Notes: generated by a model from the sequence alone, not told the origin. 64,000 bases of DNA from Argyresthia goedartella (GCA_949825045.1 OX463806.1:43176208-43240207), one strand, 5' to 3'; counted from the first letter of the stretch, positions 29,540 through 41,051 are shown. Made by a program: numbers and translations.

Positions 29540-31440
29540 GAAATCAAAATCAAAATCAAAAATCGTTTATTTCCATAGGATGTTGTTACATCACATAGAT
29601 CCGTCATTACATTTTTTTGGGTGAGTTCACTAACCCAATGGCGGAATCTGTGGAGAAGAGCTCACCGAAGAAACTCCACAGTCGTCGCATCTTTTGCGTT
29701 TCCTTTTTTAAATAAAATATTGTCAAATTACAAACTCAAACAATCTATTCCCATGGACATCTGTCCTCTAAGTAATCAGATATCCTGTAGTAACCTTTTT
29801 TATACAATTTCTGTTTTATTATTATTTTAAACTTGTCTAAAGGTAAGTTTTTAATATCAGTAGGGACCTTATTGTAATAGCGTATACAATTGCCTTTAAA
29901 AGAATTACTAATTTTATGTAGTCGGCTTACATAAGCAACCAACTTGTCTTTATTTCTAGTATTAAAATTGTGTATATCACTGTACTTCTGAAAATTAGTT
30001 ATATTTCTTTTTACATATGCAAGATTGTCATAGATATATTGAGACACAAATGTCAGAATATTGATTTCTTTAAACTTTTCCCTCAGTGACACTCTAGGCC
30101 CTAATCTATAAATTGTACGAACAGCCCGTTTCTGCAGAATAAATATACTATTAGCATTCGCAGCGTGACCCCACAATAAAATACCATAGGTCATTAGACT
30201 ATGAAAGTAACTAAAGTAGACTAGTCTAGCGGTGTCTACGTCGGTAAGAGCTCTAATTTTTTTAACTGCGAACGCTGCCGAACTCAGTCTGTTCGACAAT
30301 TTATTTATATGAGGATCCCATTGTAGTTTGGCGTCTAAAGTAATGCCCAAAAAGACAGTCGACTGCACAAGGTCCAATCTCTGTCCTTTTATAAATATGT
30401 CTGTAGTTACCGGGTTCACATTGGGTAACACGAATTTAATACATTTAGTTTTCTTTTCATTAAGTAATAAATTGTTAACAGTAAACCAGTTCACTATACT
30501 AGAGATAGCATTGTTTACCTCGTCATAATTTGATTGCTGTCTTTTAACTTTAAATATCAAAGAAGTATCATTGGCAAACAATACTAACCCATGTTTTGCT
30601 TTAACAAGGTAAGGTAAATCATTAATATATACTAAAAACAAGAAAGGACCAAGAATTGAACCTTGCGGTACGCCCATACTTATTGAAGACCCAGGTGATC
30701 TTTTCCCATTAACATCGACCATCTGAACCCTATCTGTTAGATATGACTCCAGAAGGCCAAGTGCCTGATCTTTTACACCATAATGGCGTAACTTCCTGAC
30801 AAGAGTGTCATGATGGACGCAATCAAAAGCCTTGGATAGATCGCAGAAGACACCTATTGCATTCATTGCGTCTTCCCAGGCATCAAAAATATTGTCGATT
30901 AGTTCAACACCAGCATCGGCTGTTGAACGACCCTTTGTGAAACCAAACTGAGCAATATGAATTAAATTATTGAGATAAAAATGACTTTGCAATTGATTAA
31001 GTATGAGTTTTTCAAATATTTTGCTAAGCGTTGGTAGTATCGATATGGGTCTAAAATTGGTGGGGTCTGATGTACTACCAGCTTTGAATAAAGGTATAAC
31101 TTTACTTAGTTTCATCAAGTCAGGAAACACACCACATACATTGATTAAATATACAACAAAGGTGAGGTGCAATACAATCTACAATGGAACTAATAATTTT
31201 TACTGATAGACCATGGGCGTCAGCTGTCTTTTTCATTTCCAGGGATTTAAACGCTTTTACAATGTCTTCATTATTTACGTGCCTAAATTTAAAATCTGTT
31301 TTACATTCCTCAAAGTTTTGTTTAAGTATAGATTCAGCAGCAGCGGGAGATGAATTTAAAGACTTGGTTGTTGAAACTGGAATGTCCGTAAAGAAATTTT
31401 CGAAAGCTTTTGCTACTTCTAGGTCTGTACTTAGCAATTG
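29540..31440 (-). mobile_element. CR1-like LINE with long reverse-transcriptase frame, minus strand
   Basis: The frame 31172-29745 (475 codons) holds FRPISILPTLSKIFEKLIL, FTKGRSTADAGVELI, DLSKAFDCVHHDTLVRKLRH, GVPQGSILGPFLFLVYINDL and LGITLDAKLQWDPHI, the fingers-palm-thumb order of a non-LTR reverse transcriptase. A second frame (31437-31120) carries the upstream part, shifted near 31150. The catalytic FADD motif reads FAND (Asn codon at 30570-30572), so the enzyme would be inactive. The 3' end is marked by the AAATCAAAATC repeats at 29541-29565. Confidence 0.88.
29745..31437 (-). pseudogene. Reverse transcriptase of the CR1-like LINE, frameshifted and catalytically mutated
   Basis: RNA-dependent DNA polymerase domain as described for the element, with one frameshift at ~31120-31170 and Asp to Asn in the active site. 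No endonuclease domain remains, so the copy is 5'-truncated at about 31440, where another LINE begins. Confidence 0.85.
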
Positions 31441-31479
31441 ATTGAGGAGGATGTCTTTGGGGATCCTTTTTTAAAGATG

Positions 31480-32335
31480 TTTCTTATTTATGGCTGGGGT
31501 CGGTTCATAGAGGGATGCTAGTAAGATAAGCGGGTTTGGGTGGTTAGATGCATTTATGAAGTAGGGTTCGGACGCTTCTTTCATAAATTGCTTTACTATG
31601 GGAAGTCTAAAGTCATTCAGGCTTTACGCATGAAGCGGTTTTGTAGAACCTGAAGGGGTTTAAGGGAGTGGGAGCAGTGTGTAAAGACTGGACTAGCATA
31701 CGTGAAGACCGGGCGGATGCAAGTTTTATAAACAGTTATTTTGCAGCGCAATGGGAGTTTGCTTCTACTTCTCATAAGCGGGTGAAGCCTACCCATGTAG
31801 AAGGCTGCTTTGTCGTGAACCGTCTTAATGTGGGATTTGAAGTCTAGTCTGGAGTCTAATGTCACGCCTAAATACTTCACTTTATTCTCCCAGGGGATAA
31901 GGCGGGTGATTTCGGGTAGTGAAGAGGACGCGCGGTCAGCTTGAGTCATACACCTTGAGTAAAGCACGGCTGCGCTGTTCTCATGTTCATCTCTATTCTC
32001 CATTTGAGAACCTATTCACCGAGGTCGGTTACTGCTTTCTACTGGTGCAGAATTTCTACTGGCGCCCTATTTCTACTCGTCGGCATAAAGAGCTAGCTCA
32101 ACGTACGGCGTGCGGGGGACATCTTGTACATAGAGTGAAAAGAGGGTAGGGAGAGAACTGAGCCTTGCGGGACTCCGACTTCTATGGGGTGGGGCTTAGA
32201 GCGCGATTTTTCTTCTCGATAGCAAAAACTGCGCTCAGTGAGGTAGTCTTTGATAATGAGTACTAGTCTATCAGGGAGGTTGAGTTGGTAAAGTTTATAA
32301 ACTAGTAGCCCTGTGGGCAGTAGACCTCGCTAACA
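31480..32335 (-). mobile_element. Jockey-clade LINE fragment, minus strand
   Basis: The frame 32003-31617 reads VKYLGVTLDSRLDFKSHIKT, FYMGRLHPLMRSRSKLPLRC and CIRPVFTYASPVF, typical of jockey-type elements of Lepidoptera. Upstream, 32335-32100 carries GVPQGSVLSP-type text in another frame. 5'-truncated near 32335. Confidence 0.85.
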
Positions 32336-32389
32336 GGGGGGACTGTGAACCCATTTTTTAGGTAAGTATTTTAGATTCAATAAAAATCA

Positions 32390-32700
32390 AGTAGTAAAGT
32401 AGCCGCACCAATAACTTTGTAAACTACATTTTGTGATTTAAAATACAATCTATTGACTTTTCACGAAAATATTTATAGTCTATTTCACCCACTCTCATGG
32501 TCTGTATAGATCCTCATTACTAATCCGACTCCTACTACGAGGAGTCCAAACTTGGTATGTTTTGAAAAAAATTCTTGGATTTTTAGAAAACAGGCGGCCG
32601 TATATTTTTAGAATCAGCTCATGAAGCCCTTTAATTTAAAAACCCACACGATAGGTTTCAGAAAAAAAAAAAAAAACTTACAAAAAAATAATGACGTCAT
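32390..32700 (+). repeat. Dispersed repeat, copy 1 of 2 (AACTTTGTAAACTACATTTTGTG)
   Basis: ACTTTGTAAACTACATTTTG, TTTGACTTTTC, CTCTCA-GGTCT and the TTTTGAAAAAAAT-CC order recur at 35360-35640 in the same orientation with clear divergence. Confidence 0.7.
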
Positions 32701-32994
32701 AACCAGTCATAACTCCCCCCAAGGAGAATATCGAGAAAAGCTCTAGACAAAAAAAGATCCAACACTTAAGCCGACTTACCACAAACAAACACAACTTAAA
32801 TAAACAATAGTAACTCTATGAATAGAACACGGCTTGTTGTGTTTAATCTGTAAGTATTTAGCGGCTGTCAAAAGACTGGTGCAAGTCGCTCTTGATTGCA
32901 TCTCTCAAACATGAATTTTAAACCTTATCGCCAATGTTAAGAGGCTGTAATGGTGGTGCCTACCTGACTGCCTACCTCACCACAGTCACAGACC

Positions 32995-33042
32995 ACAGTC
33001 ACCAAACCTACGCCGATCGCTACGGACGTGCCACAGAAGTCG
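32995..33042 (+). promoter_or_regulatory. Candidate core promoter and non-coding first exon A (Inr + DPE)
   Basis: Initiator ACAGTC with +1 A at 32997 (consensus TCAGTY, first base differs) and GGACGT at 33024-33029, exactly +28, a full match to the DPE consensus RGWYVT. The stretch ends at a strong donor TCG|GTAAGTGA (exon 32997-33042, 46 nt). By position and strand it may start the transporter transcript, splicing to 41655. The joining is inference. Confidence 0.45.
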
Positions 33043-33688
33043 GTAAGTGAAGCCATACATACTATCAGGATGTGGACAATTCCAGCTTATTAAGATCGAT
33101 AGACAATTTTGTAGGTACATCTAAGGAACCAACCTAGCACTTGGGGTCAATATCTTAATTTAGCTCGTCTTCGTAGGTAGTAGGAATTGCATTTTGTAGT
33201 TACTGTTGTCTACGATGAAAACTTTTCCAAAACAAACCGGTTTGTTTACTATTTAATTGTCTCATAAATGAAAAGTGAGGTTTTTAGGAATGTGTCCAAT
33301 CTATTTAGGCGAATAGAAGTGGTTTTGTGTGTGCTGGATAGGTAAATTAAATACCTGCTAACTTCAGTTATTGTAGGGTAGGTAGAAGGTACTAGGACTT
33401 AATGAATGCTCTTACTTGATTTTGGTTGCTAGATAAGAATCGGTTCCTCGCACATTTTATTAAATAGTTTCTACCCACCTACCTAGGCTAGGAAGGCATA
33501 CCTATCCCGCAGATAAATCGGGTAGGGTGACAACGCCTTCTATCGCACAGCACCATGTATCGCACACTTGACTCAATTTCCTCAGTATCTATAGATATAG
33601 TTCATTTATATGCATAACTTTTAAGGGAAAATAAACCTACGTGAATAGGTGTACCAAATTTTGTCGCGATCACTATTCATTGGACCTG
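33043..33688. other. Spacer between the two candidate first exons
   Basis: AT-rich with many TACCTA/TAGGTA motifs; no repeat family or coding sequence recognised. Confidence 0.5.
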
Positions 33689-33755
33689 TCAGTAGCGAGC
33701 GGAAGTGCAACCGGTTTGGACACATCCACTTTAGTTATTTTGTTAGCTTTTGTGG
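33689..33755 (+). promoter_or_regulatory. Candidate core promoter and non-coding first exon B (Inr + DPE)
   Basis: Initiator TCAGTA with +1 A at 33691, then GGACAC at 33718-33723, exactly +28 (matches RGWYV of the DPE consensus), then a donor GTGG|GTAAGTGATT ending a 65-nt exon at 33755. Same strand and layout as candidate A, 694 bp downstream, so an alternative first exon is plausible. Confidence 0.45.
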
Positions 33756-33913
33756 GTAAGTGATTTCATATCGTTGTAGTCATTTTAAATTCTAATGAAC
33801 TTTTGAAGTAGATGAAGTAACGTACCAATAAGAGTACTCCTTTGATAATTTATTTTATGTTTACTTCAAATAAATCGGTGTACGGCCTTGGGCTTAGCTA
33901 TTTCGAACAAATC

Positions 33914-34008
33914 CTGCACCCGTAGCATGGGGGGGGTTTAGTCGCGAAAGCCGAGGGACAGAGCTATATATAGCGCATATCTCTTTCCCTCACTTTCCCG
34001 AATCAAGG
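33914..34008. mobile_element. C-tract hairpin MITE, partial copy
   Basis: GCACCCGTAGCATG, a G run and TTTAGTCGCGAAAG, then CTCACTTTCCCG: the same pieces as 51304-51442, partly in inverted order. Confidence 0.6.
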
Positions 34009-34700
34009 TATAATAATATAAAGGTTCTAATCACAAATTTATATTTAAGCAAACATCTAAAGATCATTAAAGATCAGATCGGTAACTTTTTCAACTGTAA
34101 AACGGACTTTATTATGTTGGACGTAAAGGTGATAATTATTTGAATATACCAGGTTTTATCTTATGTATATTGTAGTCACATAGCGTTGTCTGATTATTTG
34201 TCATAATATGTCCCTTAAATACAATTAGGTCTTTACCAATAAAAATTAACAATGATTGTACAATACCTTTGTATTATATAGGTTCACGTATAACCTTGGC
34301 CATAAGTATTTACCTGCTATCCACTACCCCACTATTTACCAAAATGTTTTCTTCACTTATCAAAGGACCATGAATAAAACTGTCCCAACCACAACCAATA
34401 GCAACGAAACATGTCTCAATAGCATTTGGATGTTTTTTTTTATTTTTATGGAAAATTTAATAATTTTATTGCATATTGAATATAACTTTTATATATTATT
34501 TCATTGCTTTTTGATCTCATTACAAATGCCATAAGGTTCCAAATAGTATGCTTTCTATTTCAGTCACTATGCAAAGAATTGTTAAAATATAATGAGTGGT
34601 CCGACCGATTTGGGTCACGGCTACCGCTTCATGAGCTTTGAACTCGCTCGTGTGCACGCATGTGGCTTGCGTGGCCTATCCTCCTTGTGAAGATCCTCGC
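34009..34700. other. Intronic/intergenic DNA, nothing recognised
   Basis: AT-rich; a repeat-like segment lies at 34600-34700. No coding support. Confidence 0.45.
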
Positions 34701-35200
34701 GAATTTCGGGCATATAAGCACATCATTAATATAATTATACTGAGTTAGTGCAGATGGTTGGGCTTTTAACTCATCGCGCTTGATATCGAGCTCGGCGCGC
34801 TGTTGAATTTCAAAGTCACGGACTTTGGTTTTAACGAAAGCCCTCCACTCGGGCCTGAGGGCGACTTGCTTCTCTCACTGGGAAGGCTCTATGCCGCATC
34901 TCTTCATGTGCCGCTTCAACACATCTGTACCCGAGGAGTTCTCCGCCACGCTTGCGCTTGCCCTCCTCAAGTTCTGAGTAGAAGATGTCCTTCGCGATCT
35001 TATGCTCTGCCATCCTTGACATGTGTCCACACCACCGTAGCTGTCGCCGCATGAGGTAGGCCTCAATGCCTCCCACATTGGCACGTCGCAGCACTTTAGT
35101 GTTCCGCACGCGATCAGTCCATCTGATATTTATTATCTTGCGAAGACATCTGAGGTGGAAACGATCTAGCATGCATTTGCATTTTAATATACGCAAATCA
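34700..35200 (-). mobile_element. LINE C-terminal fragment, minus strand
   Basis: The frame 35196-34831 reads [51 protein letters not shown] and [12 protein letters not shown], the conserved C-terminal region of a widespread animal LINE. The rest of the element is missing. Confidence 0.85.
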
Positions 35201-35359
35201 TGGCTTGTGGACTTTTCAATGCAAATTATAAGTCTTACCGTTTAATATTGAAAATTGTATAATAACATACTAGTGGCTCTGTGAGCTGTAGTGTAGACGT
35301 CACGAGTGACACTTTTTTTATTAACACATTCAAACTTATGAATTCACCGGGTTACGGAC

Positions 35360-35645
35360 AAGGAGTATGAAAGTAGCACCAAACTTTGTAAACTACATTT
35401 TGTGGTCTTAAACCCAACCTTTTGACTTTTCATTAAAATTTTATAGCCTGTTACTCTCACGGTCTCTAAAAATCTAACGATACCTAATTTGTTAAAATCC
35501 ATCAAGCTGTTTGGACTATTGTATTTTTTTGAAATTTTATACCCCCACATCTACGCCATTTTGAAAAAAATCCAAAAACTGAATCTGACAAAAAATATAT
35601 ATTTAATTATCAAACCTGCTCACAAAAATTAAAACCCGGACATAC
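35360..35645 (+). repeat. Dispersed repeat, copy 2 of 2
   Basis: Second copy of the repeat at 32390-32700 (ACTTTGTAAACTACATTTTG at 35383). Confidence 0.7.
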
Positions 35646-35754
35646 GAAAGCATTTTTTCCCAATTCTGAAGCGGAGACGCTGTCCTCGCTTCGCTCGCTC
35701 AGTCAATTATAATTCTGAACAGTTCCTAGAATAATATTGTTTGATATTAGATTT

Positions 35755-36060
35755 TAACCGACCGGTTTAGCCCAGTGTTTGTATGCTATGTATTTAAATA
35801 CATATTTATCTCTATTAAATATATCGTCGTCTAGTATCCATAACAAAAGCCTTGTTGAGCGTAGTAGGTGCTTAGTTCGATTTCTGTAAGATTGTCCTCT
35901 AATTTTTTTTTCTTAGTTTTGTAACTCCACTTCTAGGAGGTTACAGTTAGTCCTGAGCACGGGCTCTAGCCAAGTGCTAAGGAGCTATGAGATTCTTAAC
36001 AAACAACTATCTTACATGTATTAAGAATCACGGTTTTATTATTATTATTATTATTATTTT
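35755..36060 (+). repeat. SINE, internally deleted copy of family 4
   Basis: ACCGACCGGTTTAGCCCAGTG, then AAATATATCGTCGTC, TTCGATTTCTGTAAGATTGT and a TTATTATTATTATT tail. Matches 52965-53200 but lacks the B-box part. A further insertion (35905-36010) lies before the tail. Confidence 0.65.
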
Positions 36061-36524
36061 GCCATATAAGACATGTAGTAATTATTTATGGTACTTTTAT
36101 AAATAAATATATTACCTACGTTGATTTTACTAAGCAAAGACGGAGACGGAGTTTTTATAAGTCGTTGCCTCCTTTCACGTTAAGAATATGTGTACGATGT
36201 CAGGGAACCAGCTGACCGATATTAGGCTCGAAATGTGCGATACGAGGCAAATTTGGGTCTCTAATGCTAACTCAATTAATAAATTCAAAACCAAGACAAA
36301 GATGTTCTATTTTGATGCATAATTGTTACCTTAAATCTTTTTATTACAGAAAAAAAGTTTGACTTTTGCGATACAAAGCGCTGTCACCCTAAATCCACTT
36401 CCGCCGCAGTTTTTATGGTGTCTTCTTTTGCCACGGTCATATAAAAATCAATAATTTTTAATTTAGATGGTTTCCTTTTTCCACGATAGCCAAAGTATAT
36501 AACTAGTCAAGTTCTAAAGTTTTG

Positions 36525-37200
36525 AAAAAACTGGCCAAGTGCGAGTCGGACTCGCATACGAAGGTTTCCGTACCGCCGTACAATGGCAGGGATGGTGTGG
36601 AGTGAATACTTTGGATTTTACATTGCAAAACGGTGTCTACAAAGTTATTGGTGCGGCTAGTTTCATACTCCGTGTACGTAACCAGGTACATTTATAAGTT
36701 TGTATGTGGTTTACAGATAAATTAAAAATCTTGGCATTCCCGGGTAGGTTTTCCTGTAAACTTTGGCTGAGGTTCTATATTCTGTATTTTTTTAACAATT
36801 TTAGACTGTAGTTTCGGATATAAGGAGGGGAGGGGCGGGGAGTGAGAATGGTAATATTTTGCACTTTTTCGATTACACACACGCAAAAAAAAAGTTTATA
36901 AAGAGCCCTTTTCAACGATAGATACCCAACATGACATATTTATTACGGTGTATTTTTTCATTTTGTATTTTACCCCCTCCACTTTTGTGTAGGCAATATT
37001 TTTTTCATATTAGACTTAAATTATGTTGCGGTTATCAGGATAAGTTTTTTTGCAGAAGATGTCAAGACCCTATCTCTTATAGTTCCTGAGAAAAGTGCCT
37101 GTGACAGATGGACGGACGGACATGCGAGTGATCCTCTTTTACCTATTGAGGTAGAGAACCCTAAAAACTATTTTAAATCACTGAAAGTGGCAAAAGAAAT
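36525..37200 (+). repeat. Lepidoptera-wide repeat (CCAAGTGCGAGTCGGACTCGC), diverged copy
   Basis: Starts CTGGCCAAGTGCGAGTCGGACTCGC... with GGTTTCCGTACC and ends AGATGGACGGACGGACATGC...AACCCTAAAAA. The same order is seen, better kept, at 45008-45437. Many moths and butterflies carry this element (general knowledge). Confidence 0.8.
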
Positions 37201-37227
37201 TTAATTTATAAGGTAATTTAACACCGT

Positions 37228-37300
37228 GGCAAAACTGGAAAGTTTTTATAGTTTTGTGTGGCAAAACTGGAAAGTTGTTTTAGTTTTGTGTGGCACAAGG
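37228..37300 (+). repeat. 32-bp tandem duplication
   Basis: GGCAAAACTGGAAAGTTTTT ... GTTTTGTGT repeated with period 32 from 37228 and 37260. Confidence 0.8.
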
Positions 37301-37637
37301 AGACTGGCAAATGTGAATTACCCTGAAAAGTCAAATTCAGTCCAGGGATGTCACTAACTAAAGTCTGGCCGCTGAGTGCGATCCTGACATCTCAAAACCC
37401 ATAAATATTTGACATCTGCAATGCAATAAAAATAATTGCTTATTATGTATGCAATAAGAAAAAGTCATAAAACGGCCGAAGCGTACTTGTTTGGTTCCGT
37501 ATTACAAATGACTGAAAAAAAAAACAACTGCAAACGATCAGTGCGAGGGTACAAATGGTTGAATGACACGTGACATCGGTTTGCGTGCAATGCGCAGCGC
37601 ATGCGTGCACTAACTTACCAAGTGCGGCCGCACGAGA

Positions 37638-37735
37638 TAGTCTGGCACAATGGCCATTGTGCCAGACTAGCCTCGACTTGCAAACATTCGCATTCGCATA
37701 AATTGCATCGTTTTATGCGAATGCGAATGCGAATG
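37638..37735. repeat. Two adjacent palindromes
   Basis: 37638-37669 is a perfect 32-bp palindrome (TAGTCTGGCACAATGG and its complement). 37684-37735 is an inverted repeat of ATTCGC units (CATTCGCATTCGCATAAA ... TTTATGCGAATGCGAATG). Confidence 0.92.
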
Positions 37736-37992
37736 TCTGAAATGCGTAATGCGAATATCCGTGGCATCCATCCAGTCAGAGGACTGGAATGAATAAAATT
37801 AAACAGCGGCCTCAAAACTCGAAAGTAAAACAGCTATCTAGAGACATTTTAACCAGTTATAGCATAGTGTATGTTCCTTATCAGATTCGTGGACAAGGAT
37901 TCACTCTTGTTATAGGTATAGGTATATTGATAGTTGTTTGAAAAACGTCTTTTGCCGTTAACAGTGCTTCTTTATTCACATAATAAACAACG

Positions 37993-38445
37993 AGTTAATT
38001 GTCTTTTATTTCAATTGACTAATCTAACTGTCTAGGGCTCTCACATTGCCTAATCATAAGACCTACCTATGTGCATACACTGAGTACTTAGTATCCTACC
38101 TATACAAAAATATTTTACAAATACGTAGATAGATGTGTCGTGTAGGTACCTATCGCTATTGTCACGATTCTGTCCGACCCTTTTGTAGTGTAGGTAGTTA
38201 TGTCTCGCGGCGGGCGGTGGGCGTTTTAAAAAAGATACACAAGATTTTGGAATGAAAGTGTACTTTCTCTCAAAGAGGTCTCGTCTAGGACTAACTAAAA
38301 AATATGGCTATTACAATAGGGTGGACAACCATGTCAATCGACTCTTTGATGATGTAAAGCTTCCTCCTGAATACTAGGAAATCAGAATGCATCAGCTGTA
38401 CTCTGTGCTGAGACAAGGACTACACTGTTCTGGATTGACATAACT
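37993..38445 (-). repeat. Probable 3' LTR of an errantivirus-like element
   Basis: On the minus strand a purine tract GGAGGGAGG (38454-38446) is followed by AGTTATG; 453 bp later the candidate LTR ends in TTAACT (inverted pair AGTTA/TAACT, as in gypsy-like elements). AATAAA is near its end (~38006). The 5' LTR and TSD were not found, so the exact ends are uncertain. Confidence 0.45.
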
Positions 38446-38890
38446 CCTCCCTCCTTAAGTTCGAAGTTCTCTTTTGGAGAAGGAGAAATTCGAGCTCTAA
38501 GTCTGAAGAGCTTAGGTAAATTTTTATATACTAGGATACACAAGAATACAAGCAAAGTAATGTAAAGTACTATGGTCCAGATGCTAACACTTTTTACAGA
38601 TATAATGACCTTTTCACTTTCACTGTGTTCACTTTTCTTCAGCATGTATGAAAGAAGCTTGATGTCCGTGAGGTCCACGTCTTCAAGGTTCACAGGTTTC
38701 TGCGAAGTTTCCTTTTCTGGTTTATGTAGAGTAGGTAGATTCACAATCGGCATCTTCGTGTATACGGATTTTTCAGTAATCGTTTCATGCATTTTAAACC
38801 TATATTTCCGAATTTTACTTTACATGGGCCATCCAAGGTAAGCACATATGTTCCATGTATAACGTGACCATTTATTTTTTTCGTTGGAGC
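38382..38890 (-). pseudogene. Errantivirus-type envelope (env) C-terminal remnant, broken
   Basis: The frame 38792-38382 (136 codons) has one hydrophobic segment of ~20 residues in its middle (VSIWTIVLYITLLVFLCILV) followed by a basic cytoplasmic tail, and it stops just inside the candidate LTR. Upstream, 38890-38795 continues as an ectodomain-like piece (GTYVLTLDGPCKV) in another frame, so a frameshift near 38790-38800 breaks the gene. Everything 5' of ~38890 (gag, pol, most of env) is missing, replaced by another repeat. Insect endogenous retroviruses of this type place env directly before the 3' LTR. The family call rests on layout and weak motif likeness. Confidence 0.5.
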
Positions 38891-38919
38891 GGGACGCATG
38901 CAGATATTGAAAGAAAACA

Positions 38920-39360
38920 AAACTGCCAAGTGCGAGTTGGACTCGCATATTTTTGTGAAGGAACTACAAATTTTCGTTTTTAGGATGTCCCTTTACTTGT
39001 GCTATCATACATTACTTTTACATTATTTATTATTTATTATTATTAAAACTTCTTGTCAAAATTCACGATTGTGGGTCAACTAGAAGTACCCCGTGGTTTA
39101 GATGCCCAAGTGAGTATCAAGTAAATTAAGTAAATTTGCTGCAAAAACAGCCGTATCTTTTGATTGCTTTGACCTAGGTGGGACCACAGACCTGAGTAGG
39201 TAATTGATATTAGTTTTAACTTGATTTGATACCTCCGCTATAGCTGAGAAAAATGGGCTTGACAGACGGACAGATAGACATCCAGACTCTTAAGCTAGTT
39301 CCTTAACGGTTTTAACTGCTTTGTTAACCATCTTAAAAAAGGACGGGGTTTTTTATGTTT
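38920..39360 (+). repeat. Lepidoptera-wide repeat, second diverged copy
   Basis: TGCCAAGTGCGAGTTGGACT at 38921 and GACAGACGGACAGATAGAC to AAGGACGGGGTTTTTTATG near 39265-39355 bracket the copy. Confidence 0.7.
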
Positions 39361-40455
39361 ATTATCTAAAAACTTCACAATTCTTTCATGAACAGGTTTC
39401 TTAAAATGTATTTTTTATATGAAAGGGTGACTTTCTAGTTAGGTTCCATTAAAAAAAATGAAATTAGTTTTTTAAACGGCTTAGAAACGACACTTTTGTG
39501 TCGTTTATAAGTCGTTTTTTTATTCGGTAAAATATTAAATGTATTCCATTTAAAATAACTTTTCACCTAATTGCTAAAGCGGGACGTTTTTGCACATTCG
39601 TGGGACAGAGGGACAAACAGTCTGAAAGCGGGACTGTCCCGCCCAAAGCGGGACGTATGGTCACTTTATCCATGTATCTCTTGTCGAAAAACTTCATTGA
39701 TACATGTTCTTGTAAGTATTGTGCTATCTCTACTATAGAGAATCCATCGGTTACGTTCTATAAGGTCAACTTTAATCGATCCAATGAAAATGGGAATCTG
39801 TATACATGACGTCACTTTCTCTGCATACGTCATTAATTCGGTGATGCACGTATCCTGATTGTACTGAGATATTGGTCATTCTGACAAAGATAGCTTGCTT
39901 CGTCAATCTCTTGACATGGACTGGTGATTGTTAGCCCTTTCACTAGGATATAGGGATATTTGGGTAGGATGACAACAGTTTTATCGGAGGTTAATATGGG
40001 GAGTGGGATTAATTTGTAAAACATTTATGTGTCTTTTCCTACCAATGGAACTTCCAAAAGATAATTAATTAGGTTACCTTTTAAGTGGACTTAGATTACC
40101 TTTTAAGGTACCTAGTGACTATTGTGCTCATTCAAGGCCACCGCTCATAACGTGTGGCGCGACGTTAAACATTATGTTCATAACGTAACACACGCCTTAA
40201 AGATTCTCCCGGGGCTTAAAGATCAGAAGTATAATTTTTTAATGTTATTGTAGATTTTGTTTGTGATTTTAATAGTGTTATTTTTATTTTTATTGTGTTT
40301 TATTCTTATTTTCTCATGTGTTTATGCTGATACAGTAAATAAATGGCATTATATTCTATTCTATTCTAAGTTTCTGAACCTCAGTGTAACAAACTTATGA
40401 GACTTGACGTGATGATCTTGAATTTTTAGAAAACGACTTTTCTGATAACCCACGG
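39361..40455. other. Intergenic/intronic DNA with small repeats
   Basis: 39575-39665 has four GCGGGAC motifs, two forming the hairpin GCGGGACTGTCCCGC, likely the end of a DNA element. Otherwise unrecognised. Confidence 0.4.
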
Positions 40456-40459
40456 GCAT

Positions 40460-40775
40460 TATCTCCTGTGAAGTATGCGCTGCAGTCCAACACACCACGG
40501 TCCCGTTCCGGAGACGTTTCAACTTTAACAAAGCTGATTGATTGGGAGAGATTCGCCACTACTCTAGACAAAAGGATCCACACCATCGAAGCCACCCCAA
40601 AGAGCTATACTACATTCATAGACATAGTTAAGGAGGCTTCCCGCAAGACCATACCGAGAGGAGGTGCCACATCCTACGTCCCGGTAATGCTGGCGATACT
40701 GTCGCTCTTCTGGAGGAACACCAAACTGCCAAAGGGTAGTGGACTACCCTGAGATGGTACTTAGATATGTGCCAA
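40460..40775 (+). mobile_element. LINE fragment, same family as 53280-54680
   Basis: The frame 40468-40752 reads LIDWERFATTLDKRIHTIEA and SYTTFIDIVKEASRKTIPRG, matching ESFIQIVKLASRKNILRG in the copy at 53280-54680, the linker between endonuclease and reverse transcriptase. Confidence 0.7.
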
Positions 40776-40844
40776 TAAAATCCGTTCGGGGATTAAAAGC
40801 TATGAGCTTAGCAAGGATACGAATGAACCAAATTTTAGACTTTT

Positions 40845-41050
40845 ACCGTGTCACTACAAAAATATTAAACTTAGTGTAACCTCAAAACAAACGCCAATTC
40901 CCATACATTTGTGTCTTTAAACAAGTGTTGAACATGAGGTTACTTTTTGTGGTAAGACCCAAGACTCACCTCCCATGGCATTTCGAAATTCCATTTCCCG
41001 TTATAGGTTTTGAATTTTATTGCCATGGCATAAGGTTTAAAATCGCGATG
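40845..41050. repeat. Dispersed repeat pieces (CACTACAAAAATATTAAAC; CCATGGCATAAGGTTTAAAATC)
   Basis: First half matches 57284-57330 plus 57512-57595. Second half (CCCGTTATAGGTTTTGAATTTT ... GCATAAGGTTTAAAATC) matches 56825-56870 and, inverted, 47543-47570. Confidence 0.7.
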
Positions 41051-41051
41051 C

